A stretch of DNA of 64,000 nucleotides. Origin: UBA6623 sp965238125. GTDB taxonomy: Bacteria > Acidobacteriota > Terriglobia > Bryobacterales > UBA6623. Positions 54,308-63,823 of this stretch are shown one piece after another (position 1 is the first letter of the stretch; every line of letters begins with the position of its first letter). Below the pieces are notes generated by a model. The model searched no databases. It worked only from the letters and a program-made list of their open reading frames with translations, and was not told where the DNA came from. A program made the position numbers and the translations under genes. The stretch spans positions 496,001-560,000 of the forward strand of contig OZ250179.1 of NCBI GenBank assembly GCA_965238125.1, written 5' to 3'.

Positions 54308-55684
54308 GTGTCCACTCGTCACTTTGTTCGCAAGTTCCTTGTAATCAGTTCGATGTTCGTCCTCGGGACGGCCTTCGTCGGGGCCGGGGAAGCCTCGGAA
54401 AACTGGCCGCAATGGCGCGGGCCCAACCTCAACGGCGCCGCTTCCTCCTCCAGCTCGCCGCCGGTACGGTGGAGTGAAACCGAGAACGTCGTTTGGCGCG
54501 CCGAGCTGCCGAGTTGGAGCGCGGCGACTCCGATCGTTTGGGGAGACACCGTTTTCGTCACTTCGGCGGCAGAGGGATTCACCGATCCGAAAGGCTGCGG
54601 CTTTCTCGGCGCCGCGCTCAACCGCATCGCCTCGGCGATGAATTTCGAAGACGAGTTGCTGCTCGTTGCGCTCAACCGCAAAGACGGATCGATTCGTTGG
54701 AAGCGCGTAACCGGAGCCGGCAACAAGATCCTGTTCAAACAGAACATGGCTTCGCCTTCGCCTGTCACCGACGGCAAATATGTGTGGATCATGACCGGCG
54801 TCGGCGTGCTGACCTGCTTCGACTTCGCGGGCAAGCAAATCTGGCAGCGCGACATCCCAAAAGACTACGGCGAGTTCGGATTGAACTGGGGCTACGCGTC
54901 ATCTCCCCTGCTTCACGAGGGGCGTTTGTACATCCAGGTGCTGCACGGCATGCAGACTGACGAGCCGTCCTATGTCTTCGCCGTCGACGGATCAACTGGG
55001 AAAACGATTTGGAAAGTCGACCGGCCGACTGACGCGCGGCGCGAATCCCCCGATGCCTACTCGACGCCGATGCTTGCCGCCGCCGCCGACAAATTGCAGT
55101 TAATCATCACCGGCGGAGATTACCTGACCGGCCATGATCTTGAAACCGGCCGGGAGCTTTGGCGCGGCGGCGGGTTGAACCCGGCGAAAGCCGGTAACTA
55201 TCGAACGATCGCTTCGGCCCTGGTCGTCGGAGACGTCATTTTCGCCCCCGGCCGGCGCAAGCCCCTGATCGCCTTCCGCTCCGGCGGCAGCGGCAACGTG
55301 ACCTCCTCGCATCGGCTGTGGTCGACCGACTACGGACCGGACGTACCGACCCCCACCAGCGACGGCGAGCGCGTCTACATTGTCGACGACAAGGGCATTG
55401 CGCTATGCCTGCGCGTTGAAAACGGCGCTGTCGTATGGAACCGCAGCCGCCTCGAACCCGGCACCTACAGCGCCTCGCCCGTGTTGGCGGACGGCAAGGT
55501 CTACGCCACCAACGAGGACGGAACCACCACCGTTTTCGCCGCCGGGGACGAGTTCAAGATCCTCAGCGTCAACAAACTTGATCAATACACGCTCTCCTCG
55601 CCGGCCGTCGCGGGGAACCAAATTTTCATTCGCGCCGGGAATTATCTCTACTGTCTGGCGAAGAAGACGGGCCGGAGTGATTAG
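54308..55684 (+). CDS. Exported PQQ-type beta-propeller protein
   Basis: 458 residues with a signal peptide (LVISSMFVLGTAFVGAGEA). Tryptophan-docking repeats (ENWPQWRGPNLNG, NVVWRAELP, IRWKRVTGAG, TIWKVDRPT, VVWNRSRLEPG) predict a quinoprotein-like eight-bladed propeller (PQQ_2 family). No catalytic residues of alcohol dehydrogenases are seen, so it is more likely a BamB-like or unknown propeller. The GTG at 54308 is preferred to an earlier TTG at 54293, because the TTGGAGAG segment then serves as its ribosome site. Confidence 0.85.
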   Translation: MSTRHFVRKFLVISSMFVLGTAFVGAGEASENWPQWRGPNLNGAASSSSSPPVRWSETENVVWRAELPSWSAATPIVWGDTVFVTSAAEGFTDPKGCGFLGAALNRIASAMNFEDELLLVALNRKDGSIRWKRVTGAGNKILFKQNMASPSPVTDGKYVWIMTGVGVLTCFDFAGKQIWQRDIPKDYGEFGLNWGYASSPLLHEGRLYIQVLHGMQTDEPSYVFAVDGSTGKTIWKVDRPTDARRESPDAYSTPMLAAAADKLQLIITGGDYLTGHDLETGRELWRGGGLNPAKAGNYRTIASALVVGDVIFAPGRRKPLIAFRSGGSGNVTSSHRLWSTDYGPDVPTPTSDGERVYIVDDKGIALCLRVENGAVVWNRSRLEPGTYSASPVLADGKVYATNEDGTTTVFAAGDEFKILSVNKLDQYTLSSPAVAGNQIFIRAGNYLYCLAKKTGRSD

Positions 55685-55819
55685 TCTGTAGTCCTCCAAT
55701 ATCGGCTCCCTCCCGCGGCCGTCGTGCTTACGCCGGCAGCGACGACTGCCCCGCCGTTTTGTGAGATAAATAGGAACCGCATTTGCGGCGGTGCGGCCCC
55801 GCCAAACGGGCGGCGACCA

Positions 55820-57280
55820 ATGCTGTTCAACTCGTTTTCGTTCTTGGCGTTCTTCGCGGTTCTCGCGATTGTCTACTACGGGGTCCCGGAGCGCTTTCGT
55901 TGGGGGCTGCTGTTGGCCGCGAGCTTGTACTTCTATGCGGCGTTTCGGGTGGATTACATTTTCTTGCTGCTTGGGGTAACGGCGGCGGCTTTCTACGGGG
56001 GCAAGGCGATTGTCGCGTCGCACGATGCGAAGCGGGGCCGCTTGGTTTTCGCCGCGGGCGTGAGTGCCGTGCTGGGCGCCCTGGTCGTCTTCAAGTACTT
56101 CGATTTCGCGGCCGGGGTTGTGGAAGACCTTCTCGCCGTTTTCGGCCGGTCGGACGCCGCGTCGCTCCCCAGGCTCGGAGTACCGGCGGCCACCGGCTTG
56201 TCGTTCTTCACCTTCTCGGCGGTGAGTTACCTAGCCGATGTCTACAACGGGCGGCTGGGAGTCGAGCGGCATCCGGGACGCTTTGCCCTCTATGTTTCGT
56301 TCTTCCCGAAACTGTTGGCGGGGCCGATCGAGCGCGCGGGCCCCTTCCTAAAGCAGGTCGCGCGACCGGCGGCCTTCAGCACCGCGGGCGTGACCAGCGG
56401 CTTGCAACTCATCCTATGGGGACTCTTCAAGAAAGTCGTCATCGCCGACCGGCTTGCGGTCTTTGTCGACGCGGCGTACGCACAACCGGCCTTTGCGTCT
56501 CCGGCCGATTTGGTGATCGCGACGTATTTTTTCGCCTTTCAGTTGTACTGCGATTTTTCCGGCTATTCCGACATCGCCATCGGCGCCGCGAAAGTCCTCG
56601 GCATCGACTTGATGGAGAACTTTCGGCGGCCCTACCTCTCGACTTCGGTGGGCAAATTCTGGGCTAGCCGCTGGCACCTCTCCTTGGCCGGCTGGTTTCG
56701 CGACTACGTCTATATCCCGCTCGGCGGCAGCCGCTGCTCGACCCCGCGGCGTTACGCCAACGTCATGGGCGTCTTCCTTGTCAGCGGGCTGTGGCACGGC
56801 GCCGACTGGACGTTCGTCATCTGGGGCGGGCTCAATGGCCTGTATCAGGTGATTTCGCTGATGACCGATTCACTTCGACGGAGACTGCGGCCTCACGCCT
56901 CGTCCACGCCGCCGGGCTTGTCGGGGATTGCCGCGCTCTGGCGGGCCGCCCTCACTTTCCACCTGATCCTAGTCACGTGGATCTTCTTCCGGGCCGAATC
57001 GCTGCCGGACGCCGTGACGATTCTCTCGAGGGTCACCGCGTCGGCGATGGAGCTGCCGCGGCTTCTCTATGTACGGCTCAGCGGCGGCGAAGTGTTGTTT
57101 TCGGTTGCGCTGGTGGCTGTTCTGTTAGCGGTCGAGGCGCTGGACGACCGACGTTCCATATGGAAACGGCTCGAAAGCCGTCCGCGCTACCAACGTTGGG
57201 CGGTGTACTACGCGTGGCTGATCGCGTTGGTTGTATTGGGTGTCTGGAATCAGCAACAGTTTGTTTATATGCAGTTTTAG
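55820..57280 (+). CDS. MBOAT O-acyltransferase (AlgI-like)
   Basis: 486-residue multi-pass membrane protein (about 10-12 segments) of the AlgI/DltB group, which moves acetyl groups across the membrane for polysaccharide O-acetylation. The conserved blocks are present: FFTFSAVSYLADVYNG, FFPKLLAGPIERAGPF, FQLYCDFSGYSDIAIGAAK, NFRRPYLSTSVGKFWASRWH, GSR and the catalytic His in GLWHGADWTFVIWG. The start at MLFNSFSF is chosen because family similarity begins there. It is followed after 10 bp by an SGNH-like gene, as in alginate-type systems. Confidence 0.92.
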   Translation: MLFNSFSFLAFFAVLAIVYYGVPERFRWGLLLAASLYFYAAFRVDYIFLLLGVTAAAFYGGKAIVASHDAKRGRLVFAAGVSAVLGALVVFKYFDFAAGVVEDLLAVFGRSDAASLPRLGVPAATGLSFFTFSAVSYLADVYNGRLGVERHPGRFALYVSFFPKLLAGPIERAGPFLKQVARPAAFSTAGVTSGLQLILWGLFKKVVIADRLAVFVDAAYAQPAFASPADLVIATYFFAFQLYCDFSGYSDIAIGAAKVLGIDLMENFRRPYLSTSVGKFWASRWHLSLAGWFRDYVYIPLGGSRCSTPRRYANVMGVFLVSGLWHGADWTFVIWGGLNGLYQVISLMTDSLRRRLRPHASSTPPGLSGIAALWRAALTFHLILVTWIFFRAESLPDAVTILSRVTASAMELPRLLYVRLSGGEVLFSVALVAVLLAVEALDDRRSIWKRLESRPRYQRWAVYYAWLIALVVLGVWNQQQFVYMQF

Positions 57281-57290
57281 CGCTTGCGGA

Positions 57291-58319
57291 ATGTCCATGA
57301 CGGAAAATTCTCACACCCAGCCCGAAAGCGACGGGCGTCCGCCGGAGGCCCCGGGGGAGAGGGTTTCCGAGCCGGTCCGGTTCTTGCGCTCGGCCGTCGG
57401 GTTCGCGGCCGTCGGGTTGCTTCTCTACGGCGCGCTCTATGTGGCTTCCGAGCGCTTGATCGACCGCTACGCCCAACGCAACCGCTTTTTCCTGGTCAAC
57501 ACGGCTCCGCGGACCGACTACGACCACGTCATTCTCGGGGCGTCGCACGCCGTCGTGATGGACGCCCGCGACATGAACGCCCGGCTGGAGGAAATGACCG
57601 GGCGGACGATCCTAAACCTGGCAACCGTCGGCGCGGGCGTCACAGTTAACGAGCTGCTGCTCGACTACTTTCTCGCCGACCACGAAACACGCGCCATCGT
57701 CTATGTGCTCGATTCCTTTGGCTTCTATTCCCGCCAGTGGAATGAAGAACGCCTGCGGGACACGCGATTGTTTCTCCGTGCGCCTTGGGACCCAACGCTC
57801 GCCCGCTTGCTGCTCGCCACGCCGCCGGCACGGCCGGCCGCAATCGACTACATCACCGGGTTTTCAAAAATCAACAACGCGGATCGCTTCGAGCCGGACC
57901 TGCATGAGCAGGAGGGCCCGCGTTTCGAGCGAGCCTACCGCCCCGTCGAGCAGATCGACCGCCACCGGATCGCGTACTTATATGCCGGTGCAATTGACAC
58001 ACAGAGCCTCGCGACGAGCCCCTACTTCGCCCGGTTCGAGGATTGGATCGGCGAGTTGCAGTCGCGCGGCATCCGGTTCCTGATCGTGCGGCCGCCGATT
58101 CCCGCGCGCATCAGAGCCATGATCCCCAACGAAGCCGCATTCGACCGCGCATTGAAAGCCCTGGCGGCGCGCCGGCAAATCACTCTGGATGACTTTTCGA
58201 CGGTCAATAATCAGGAAGAATTCTTCTTCGACAGCGACCATCTCAATCATGACGGCGTGCTGAGCTTCTTTGAGAACCATCTGGCGGCGGTGCTGAGGGC
58301 GGCGGGAGAAGACCATTGA
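57291..58319 (+). CDS. SGNH/AlgJ-like membrane-anchored protein
   Basis: 342 residues. A short cytoplasmic N-terminus and one membrane helix (AAVGLLLYGALYVASERLI) anchor a periplasmic SGNH-type domain. The GASHA motif (DHVILGASHAVVMD, near residue 85) sits where the SGNH nucleophile Ser is, and DSDHLNHDG near the end supplies the Asp/His pair. Such proteins pair with MBOAT acyltransferases and pass acetyl groups to an exported glycan. No exopolysaccharide synthase genes are nearby, so the acceptor is unknown. Confidence 0.8.
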   Translation: MSMTENSHTQPESDGRPPEAPGERVSEPVRFLRSAVGFAAVGLLLYGALYVASERLIDRYAQRNRFFLVNTAPRTDYDHVILGASHAVVMDARDMNARLEEMTGRTILNLATVGAGVTVNELLLDYFLADHETRAIVYVLDSFGFYSRQWNEERLRDTRLFLRAPWDPTLARLLLATPPARPAAIDYITGFSKINNADRFEPDLHEQEGPRFERAYRPVEQIDRHRIAYLYAGAIDTQSLATSPYFARFEDWIGELQSRGIRFLIVRPPIPARIRAMIPNEAAFDRALKALAARRQITLDDFSTVNNQEEFFFDSDHLNHDGVLSFFENHLAAVLRAAGEDH

Positions 58320-58423
58320 AGCGGCCGAAACAGCCTCCCGGCATCCCCCGTTCCCTTCGCATTCGCTTCGGGCCGTGTCCGCCAAATCCTGTGTTAGTCT
58401 CAAAATGACAGCCCGAAAAACTC

Positions 58424-59800
58424 ATGCGCATTCTGATCGCGGGCGGCGGGCAAGTGGCCGCCCTTATTGCGAAACGCCTGATCCGAGAGGGTAACGAAGT
58501 CGTCATCGTCGAGCGCGACGCCGCGCGTTGTGAAGAGCTGCAAGAGCATCTCGACGCCAAGGTCGTCCGAGGCAGCGCCACCAGCATTCTGACCTTGCGC
58601 AAGGCCGGTTTGGCCGAAGCCGAGATGCTGATCGCCGTCACCAACTCCGACGAAATCAACGTTCTCGCCTGCCTGGTCGCGCAGGTGGAATCCAACGTTC
58701 GCGTCAAGGTGGCGCGGATTCGCACCCATGAGTTCGAGCACTGGCAGCGCGTCATCAGCGAAGCCGGCGTCAAGATCGACCTCGTCATCCACCCGGAAAC
58801 CGACATCATGGAGCGCATCCTGCGTGTCGCTCACATGCCCGGGATTTCGGACGTTCTCGACTTCGCCGGCGGCGAGGTCAAGCTCTTCGGCATGAATGTC
58901 GAGGCGGATAGCTGGGTGGCCGGTAAGACCTTGGAGGAACTCGACGGCGCCGGCCCGCCTCGGAATTCTCTGATCGCGATGATCTTCCGCGGCCAGCAGG
59001 TCATCATCCCCCACGGCGCGCAAAGTCTCGAGCCGGGTGACCACATCTACATCGTGGCCACCAAGAAGAACCTCCACGCGGTTATGCGCTTCATGGGTTT
59101 GGAGGTGCGGGAGCAGCTGCGGCGGGTGATCATTATCGGCGGCAAACAGGTCGGCATCTGGGTCGCCGAAGCCCTCGAAAAACAGGGCGTCAACGTCAAA
59201 CTCATCGAACGCGAAACGCGACGTTGCGAGCTGATTTCCGGCATCCTCGAAGACACCATCGTCGTTCACGGCGACGGTACGGACCAAGAAACGCTCGAGG
59301 AGGAAAACGTCGGCGGCGTCGATGCTTTTCTGGCCCTCACCAACGACGATGAAGACAACATCATCGCTTCGCTGCTCGCGCGCCGCCTCGGAGCGAAAAA
59401 GGTCGTTGCGCTCATCAACCGCCTCAACTATCTGCCGATGGTCGAGAGACTGGGCATCAACACATCGGTCAGCCCCCGCCTCGTCGCGGTCGACCGCATC
59501 TTGCAGTTTGTGCGTAAAGGCCGCGTGCTGTCGGTGACGACCTTCCGCGAGGAAGAGGCCGAGGCGATCGAATTGATCGCCGCCGAAGGTTCGAAGTACG
59601 TCGGCAAGAAGCTGCGTGATATTCGCTTCCCGCGCGGCGCGATCGTCGGGGCGATTGCCCGCCCCGACGGCAAGGTCCTGGTTCCGCGGGGCGGGGCGTC
59701 GATTGAACCCGGCGACCGCGTCATCTTCTTCACCTTGGAAAGCATCGTTCCCGAACTCGAATCGGCTTTCTTGGTGGAACCGCGGAAGGAATACGCGTGA
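58424..59800 (+). CDS. trkA: Trk potassium uptake regulatory subunit TrkA
   Basis: 458 residues with two RCK units in tandem. The first NAD-binding motif is GGGQVA at residues 7-12, the second GGKQVG near residue 240. Each is followed by a TrkA-C domain (FGMNVEADSW ..., ELIAAEGSKYVGKKL ...). It is a cytosolic ring protein that gates TrkH in response to NAD/ATP. Its stop overlaps the trkH start (GTGA), so the two are co-translated. Confidence 0.96.
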   Translation: MRILIAGGGQVAALIAKRLIREGNEVVIVERDAARCEELQEHLDAKVVRGSATSILTLRKAGLAEAEMLIAVTNSDEINVLACLVAQVESNVRVKVARIRTHEFEHWQRVISEAGVKIDLVIHPETDIMERILRVAHMPGISDVLDFAGGEVKLFGMNVEADSWVAGKTLEELDGAGPPRNSLIAMIFRGQQVIIPHGAQSLEPGDHIYIVATKKNLHAVMRFMGLEVREQLRRVIIIGGKQVGIWVAEALEKQGVNVKLIERETRRCELISGILEDTIVVHGDGTDQETLEEENVGGVDAFLALTNDDEDNIIASLLARRLGAKKVVALINRLNYLPMVERLGINTSVSPRLVAVDRILQFVRKGRVLSVTTFREEEAEAIELIAAEGSKYVGKKLRDIRFPRGAIVGAIARPDGKVLVPRGGASIEPGDRVIFFTLESIVPELESAFLVEPRKEYA

Positions 59801-61248
59801 TTCGCTATCGAGCGATCGCATTCGTTCTAGGCCAATTCCTTCTTGCACTCGCCGGGACAATGCTGGTCCCGCTGGCCTACGGCTATTTCACCGGCGCGGG
59901 CGGGCTTTGGGGCATCGGCGCGTCCGTCCTCATCACGGCCGCTGTCGGCGGCGGGCTGTGGCTGCTTTCGCCGCGTCCCGAGCACGATCTGAGCCAACGC
60001 GAAGGCTTATTGCTCGTCGTTGCGACTTGGCTCGGGGTTGCCTTGTTCGGCTGCTTGCCCTTCTACTTCTCGCCCTACTTTTCCTCCTTCACGAACTCCT
60101 TTTTTGAAGCCACCTCGGGCTTCACAACAACCGGGGCGACCATCCTCGAACGGGTTGATGTTCTGCCGGAGCCGCTGCAACTCTGGCGCTGCTTTTCCCA
60201 CTGGTTGGGCGGGATGGGTATCGTCTTGCTCGGAATCGCCATTTTGCCTCTGGTCGGCCATGGCGGCATGCAACTCTACCGGGCCGAGTTTTCCGGTGCG
60301 AAATCGGAAAAGCTCAAGCCGCGCATCGCGGAGACCGCGGCGGCGTTGGGGAAAATCTATTTGGCTTTTACCGCAGTCGAGTTCGTGCTGCTGCGGCTGC
60401 TGGGGATGAGCGGTTTCGAAGCGGCCTGCCACACGTTTTCCACGATGGGCACCGGCGGGTTCTCCACGCGTAACGAGAGTATCGCCGGTTTTGAGAGCCC
60501 GGCTATCGAATACGTCTTGATCGTCTTCATGCTGCTGGCCGGCGTCAGTTTCGTGCAGCACTATCGACTCTGGGTGGAACGGCGGCCGCGCGGCGTTTTC
60601 GGCGACATCGAGATTCGCTGTTTTGTCGCGCTGGTCGGGATCGTGACGCTTGTGTTCACAGCCATTCTGGCGGGTAAGGGCGGATATGGGATCGAACCCG
60701 CCTTCCGAAGCGCCCTGTTTCAGGTCTCCTCAATCGTCACGACAACGGGCTTCGTAACCGACAACTTCGAACTCTGGCACCCGTTTCCACAGTTGGTTCT
60801 GCTGGCGTTGATGTTCGTCGGCGGCTGTACGGGTTCGACCGCGGGCGGAATGAAGATATCGAGGATCCTACTGTTGGCCCGCGTCGTCGACCGCGAATTC
60901 AAACGCATGGTCGAGCGCCGCGGCGTCTTCGCCGTGCGGCTGGGTCACGAGGTGATTCCCGAGACGGTGATTCAAAGTCTGCTCAACTTGGTTTATCTCG
61001 CGTTTGTCGTCAACTTCGTTTCCTGCATGCTGTTGGCCGCAATGGGAGTCGACGTCTTTACGTCAATCGCCGCGGTAGCAGCCTCCATGTTCAACATCGG
61101 CCCGGGGCTCGGCACGGTCGGGCCGGTCGAGAACTACGCCCACCTCCCGGCATTGGCAAAGTGGGTGCTCTCGTTTTGCATGATCGCCGGCCGCCTGGAA
61201 TTCTACACCGTGCTGGTGATCTTCACCCCGGCGTTCTGGCGCAAGTGA
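59797..61248 (+). CDS. trkH: Trk potassium uptake channel subunit TrkH
   Basis: 483-residue SKT-family channel, GTG start overlapping trkA. The four pore loops show the filter glycines in order: TSGFTTTGAT, TMGTGGFSTRN, TTTGFVTDN, and the degenerate fourth loop at FNIGPGLGTVGP. The loop KISRILLLARVVDREFKRM after the GCTGSTAGGMK segment is typical of TrkH. It imports K+ driven by membrane potential or proton gradient. Confidence 0.96.
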   Translation: MIRYRAIAFVLGQFLLALAGTMLVPLAYGYFTGAGGLWGIGASVLITAAVGGGLWLLSPRPEHDLSQREGLLLVVATWLGVALFGCLPFYFSPYFSSFTNSFFEATSGFTTTGATILERVDVLPEPLQLWRCFSHWLGGMGIVLLGIAILPLVGHGGMQLYRAEFSGAKSEKLKPRIAETAAALGKIYLAFTAVEFVLLRLLGMSGFEAACHTFSTMGTGGFSTRNESIAGFESPAIEYVLIVFMLLAGVSFVQHYRLWVERRPRGVFGDIEIRCFVALVGIVTLVFTAILAGKGGYGIEPAFRSALFQVSSIVTTTGFVTDNFELWHPFPQLVLLALMFVGGCTGSTAGGMKISRILLLARVVDREFKRMVERRGVFAVRLGHEVIPETVIQSLLNLVYLAFVVNFVSCMLLAAMGVDVFTSIAAVAASMFNIGPGLGTVGPVENYAHLPALAKWVLSFCMIAGRLEFYTVLVIFTPAFWRK

Positions 61249-61282
61249 GTGGGAGTAAGCGAAAATAAGTCGAGGGAAAGCG

Positions 61283-61438
61283 ATGAGAAAACCTGCAGGC
61301 AAAGAAAAGCAAGACCGCGAGAAGGGGAAAGAACGGAGCCCCGAATATTCCCTTGAGGAGCTACTCAAGGGCGTAACCGAGGACAATCTCCACGGGGAAG
61401 TCTTTAGCGCCCCGCCGGTCGGGAAAGAGATCTTGTAG
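61283..61438 (+). CDS. Orphan MazE-like antitoxin C-terminal peptide
   Basis: 51 residues. A Lys-rich N-terminus is followed by YSLEELLKGVTEDNLHGE and PPVGKEIL, which is the toxin-binding tail of MazE/PemI antitoxins (Y-LEELL-GIT-ENLH-E--GPAVGKE). The AbrB-type DNA-binding half normally before it is absent, because an in-frame TAA lies at 61256-61258. No MazF follows. It may be a decayed antitoxin or a solitary antitoxin peptide. A GAGGG stretch precedes the ATG. Confidence 0.65.
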   Translation: MRKPAGKEKQDREKGKERSPEYSLEELLKGVTEDNLHGEVFSAPPVGKEIL

Positions 61439-61483
61439 CGCGCCCGTCCCCGCCACTCCCGATGGCGAACCCCGCTCGCTCCC

Positions 61484-63340
61484 CTACCCAACCAAACTCT
61501 TCACCGCCTCCACAATATGCCGGGCCGAGATGCCGAATCGGTCGAGCAGCTCGGCGGAGGGGCCGCTGCGCGCAATGCCGCGCACGGCCAACTTGGTGAC
61601 TTTCGTGTCTTCGCCGGCCAATGCCGACAAGACCGCGTCGCCAATGCCGCCGTGAGCATAATGGTCCTCGACGGTCACCACTCGGCCGCCCGTCGCGCGC
61701 GCGGCGGCGATCAGCGTTTCGCTGTCGATCGGCTGCACGCTGAATAGATCAATGACCCTAATATTGATTCCCTCCGCGGCAAGCTGCTCGTGGGCGGCGA
61801 GTGCTTCGAACAGCGTCACGCCGGCCCCGACGACGGTCACTTGGTCATTGTCGCTTTGGCGCACGACTTTCGCCTTCCCCAACGCGAAATCCTCGGAAGC
61901 CTCATAAATCACCGGCGTTGCAGGCCGACTCGTCCGCACGTAGACCGGCCCCTCGGTCGCCGCCGCCAACTCGATCGCGCGCCAGGCACTCGTCCCGTCG
62001 CTCGGGTAGAGCACGGTGTAGTTGGGCTCGGCGCACGTCATGGCGATGTCCTCGAGTCCCATCTGCGAGGGGCCGTCCTCGCCGATCGAGATGCCGGCGT
62101 GGGTGCCGACCAGCTTCACGTTCGTATTGCTGATCGCCGCCATGCGCATGAAGTCATAGGCGCGGCTGAGGAAGCACGCGAAGCTCGCGGCAAAGGCAAT
62201 CTTGCCGCGCGCCGCCAACCCCATCGCCGCGCCGACCATGTTTTGCTCGGCGATGAAACCTTGGAAAAACCGCTCCGGGCAGGCCGCTTCGATGTCTTGC
62301 GTGAAGGTCGAGTTCTTGACGTCCCCGTCGAGCGCCACGATGCGCGGGTCGGCTTTGCCCAACGCGGCCAGCGCCGTGCCGAAGGCCTGACGCGTGGCGA
62401 CCTTGTCGCCCAACGCGTAACTCGGCCCCGGCGTCGCGGCGGGCGCGGCGGGCGCGGCGCCGTTGGACGCCGGCAGCTTCGGCGTCCAGGAAAAATCGCC
62501 GCCGTTGAGCCGGGCCTCGAGTGCCTGAATCGCGCCGTCGGCCTTTTCGCCTTTCGGAAGCGGTTTGCCGTGCCAATTGTCCTGGTCTTCGGCGAAGTCG
62601 ATGCCCTTACCCTTGAAAGTCCGCGCCAGAATGACGCTCGGCCGATCGGTCGTGGCGGCGGCTTGCTCGTAGGCGTTGACCAACTCTTGCAGGTTGTGCC
62701 CGTCGACGGCCAGCGCCTGCCACCCAAAAGCCTCCCAGCGATTCTTGTACGTGTCGATATCGTGCTCGAGCATCGTCGGCGCGCTCTGCCCCAGCCGATT
62801 GATGTCAATCGTGGCGCAGAGATTGTTGACGTTGATGTGCGAAGCCATCGCCGCGGCTTCCCAAACCGAACCTTCCGCCGATTCGCCGTCGCCCATCAAT
62901 ACATAGACCCGCTGGTCGCGCCCGTCGATGCGCGCCGCCAACGCGATCCCCAGCCCCACCGAAAGCCCTTGCCCAAGCGAACCGGTCGCCAAATCGACGA
63001 ACGGCAGCCGCGTCGGCGGATGCCCCTCGAGGTCGGAAGTGATCTTGCGCAGGTTCAGCAGTTCGCTCTCGGGGATGTAGCCCGCCTCGGCCCAGGCCGC
63101 GTACAGCACCGGCGCCGCATGACCTTTCGAGAGCACAAAAATGTCGTTGTCGGGATTCGCCGGATCTTTCGGGTTATAGCGCATGACCGAAAAGAACAAG
63201 GCCGACATGATCTCCGCCGCCGAGGCGCAACTGGTCGGATGGCCGCTGCCCGCCTCCGTCGTCGAACGAATCGAATGGATCCGCATCTTCGTGGCTTTGT
63301 CTTCCAAGCCGGCAAGAACGCTGCTCTCGATTTCAGACAT
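61484..63340 (-). CDS. tkt: Transketolase
   Basis: 618 residues. It has the TPP-binding GDGESAEGSVWEAAA near residue 150, preceded by SGHPTS, LSKGHAAP and SLGQGLSVGLG. The pyrimidine domain is at VALDGDVKNSTF and GFIAEQNMVGAAMGLAARGKIAFAASF, and the C-terminal domain at VVTVEDHYAHGGIGDAV. The length and sequence order match the shorter, animal-like (TKT/TKTL) transketolases common in Acidobacteria rather than the 660-residue E. coli type. It acts in the non-oxidative pentose phosphate pathway. An Ala/Pro-rich linker (about residues 293-310) joins the domains. Confidence 0.95.
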   Translation of the reverse strand: MSEIESSVLAGLEDKATKMRIHSIRSTTEAGSGHPTSCASAAEIMSALFFSVMRYNPKDPANPDNDIFVLSKGHAAPVLYAAWAEAGYIPESELLNLRKITSDLEGHPPTRLPFVDLATGSLGQGLSVGLGIALAARIDGRDQRVYVLMGDGESAEGSVWEAAAMASHINVNNLCATIDINRLGQSAPTMLEHDIDTYKNRWEAFGWQALAVDGHNLQELVNAYEQAAATTDRPSVILARTFKGKGIDFAEDQDNWHGKPLPKGEKADGAIQALEARLNGGDFSWTPKLPASNGAAPAAPAATPGPSYALGDKVATRQAFGTALAALGKADPRIVALDGDVKNSTFTQDIEAACPERFFQGFIAEQNMVGAAMGLAARGKIAFAASFACFLSRAYDFMRMAAISNTNVKLVGTHAGISIGEDGPSQMGLEDIAMTCAEPNYTVLYPSDGTSAWRAIELAAATEGPVYVRTSRPATPVIYEASEDFALGKAKVVRQSDNDQVTVVGAGVTLFEALAAHEQLAAEGINIRVIDLFSVQPIDSETLIAAARATGGRVVTVEDHYAHGGIGDAVLSALAGEDTKVTKLAVRGIARSGPSAELLDRFGISARHIVEAVKSLVG

Positions 63341-63419
63341 ATTTCAATTTCTCCATTCGGGCTGGATAAGGCCCCACCGTGCAAACCGACAGCGGGGTCT
63401 CAGACCACGGGCGTAATGA

Positions 63420-63806
63420 TTAAGAGGCCTCGCCGACGAGCGCGTCGGCAGTTTCCTCGGGGGAGTGGCGCACCAAGAATCGCCGGGTTCTCAAGCTGAA
63501 AGGCAGGCTCGCGGGGTCAAAATTTTCCGGGACAATCGCCACTAACCGTTTCCCCATGCCCAAAGCCGCGCCGAGTTCGAAAAGCGTATTGGGGCTCCGC
63601 GGATCGTCGGCGCTGATGATCGAAACAACCGTGTCGCTTTCGCGCATACCCTTCTCGATCGCGTCCCGAATGTCGTCGCCGGCCCGCACCTTCAATTCAT
63701 CCATCCACACGGGTATGCCCTTCTTCGCCAGCGACTTCGAGAAACGCCGGACCCACTCGGGATCATCCGCGTGAGAATACGAAATGAAAAATTGCGGCTT
63801 TGCCAT
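63420..63806 (-). CDS. Stand-alone TIR-domain protein
   Basis: 128 residues that are almost only a TIR (TIR_2-type) domain: QFFISYSHADDPEWVRRF (box 1), GIPVWMDELKVRAGDDI, VVSIISADDPRSPNTLFELGAALGMGKRLVAIV. The Glu in FELGAALGMGK is at the position of the catalytic NADase Glu of bacterial TIRs. A second TIR-type gene follows upstream on the same strand (63824-64000). Such pairs occur in defence systems (Thoeris-like TIR genes), but no ThsA-type effector is visible here. The start is directly before the Phe-Ile-Ser-Tyr box. Confidence 0.85.
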   Translation of the reverse strand: MAKPQFFISYSHADDPEWVRRFSKSLAKKGIPVWMDELKVRAGDDIRDAIEKGMRESDTVVSIISADDPRSPNTLFELGAALGMGKRLVAIVPENFDPASLPFSLRTRRFLVRHSPEETADALVGEAS

Positions 63807-63823
63807 GGCGGCCCCTTGTGCGG

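Noticed and set aside
58400..59860. 486-codon minus-strand open frame opposite trkA
   Set aside because: Shadow of trkA; no domain recognisable.
61790..63499. 569-codon plus-strand open frame opposite transketolase
   Set aside because: The translation is Arg-rich and lacks any motif; the minus-strand transketolase is clearly the gene.
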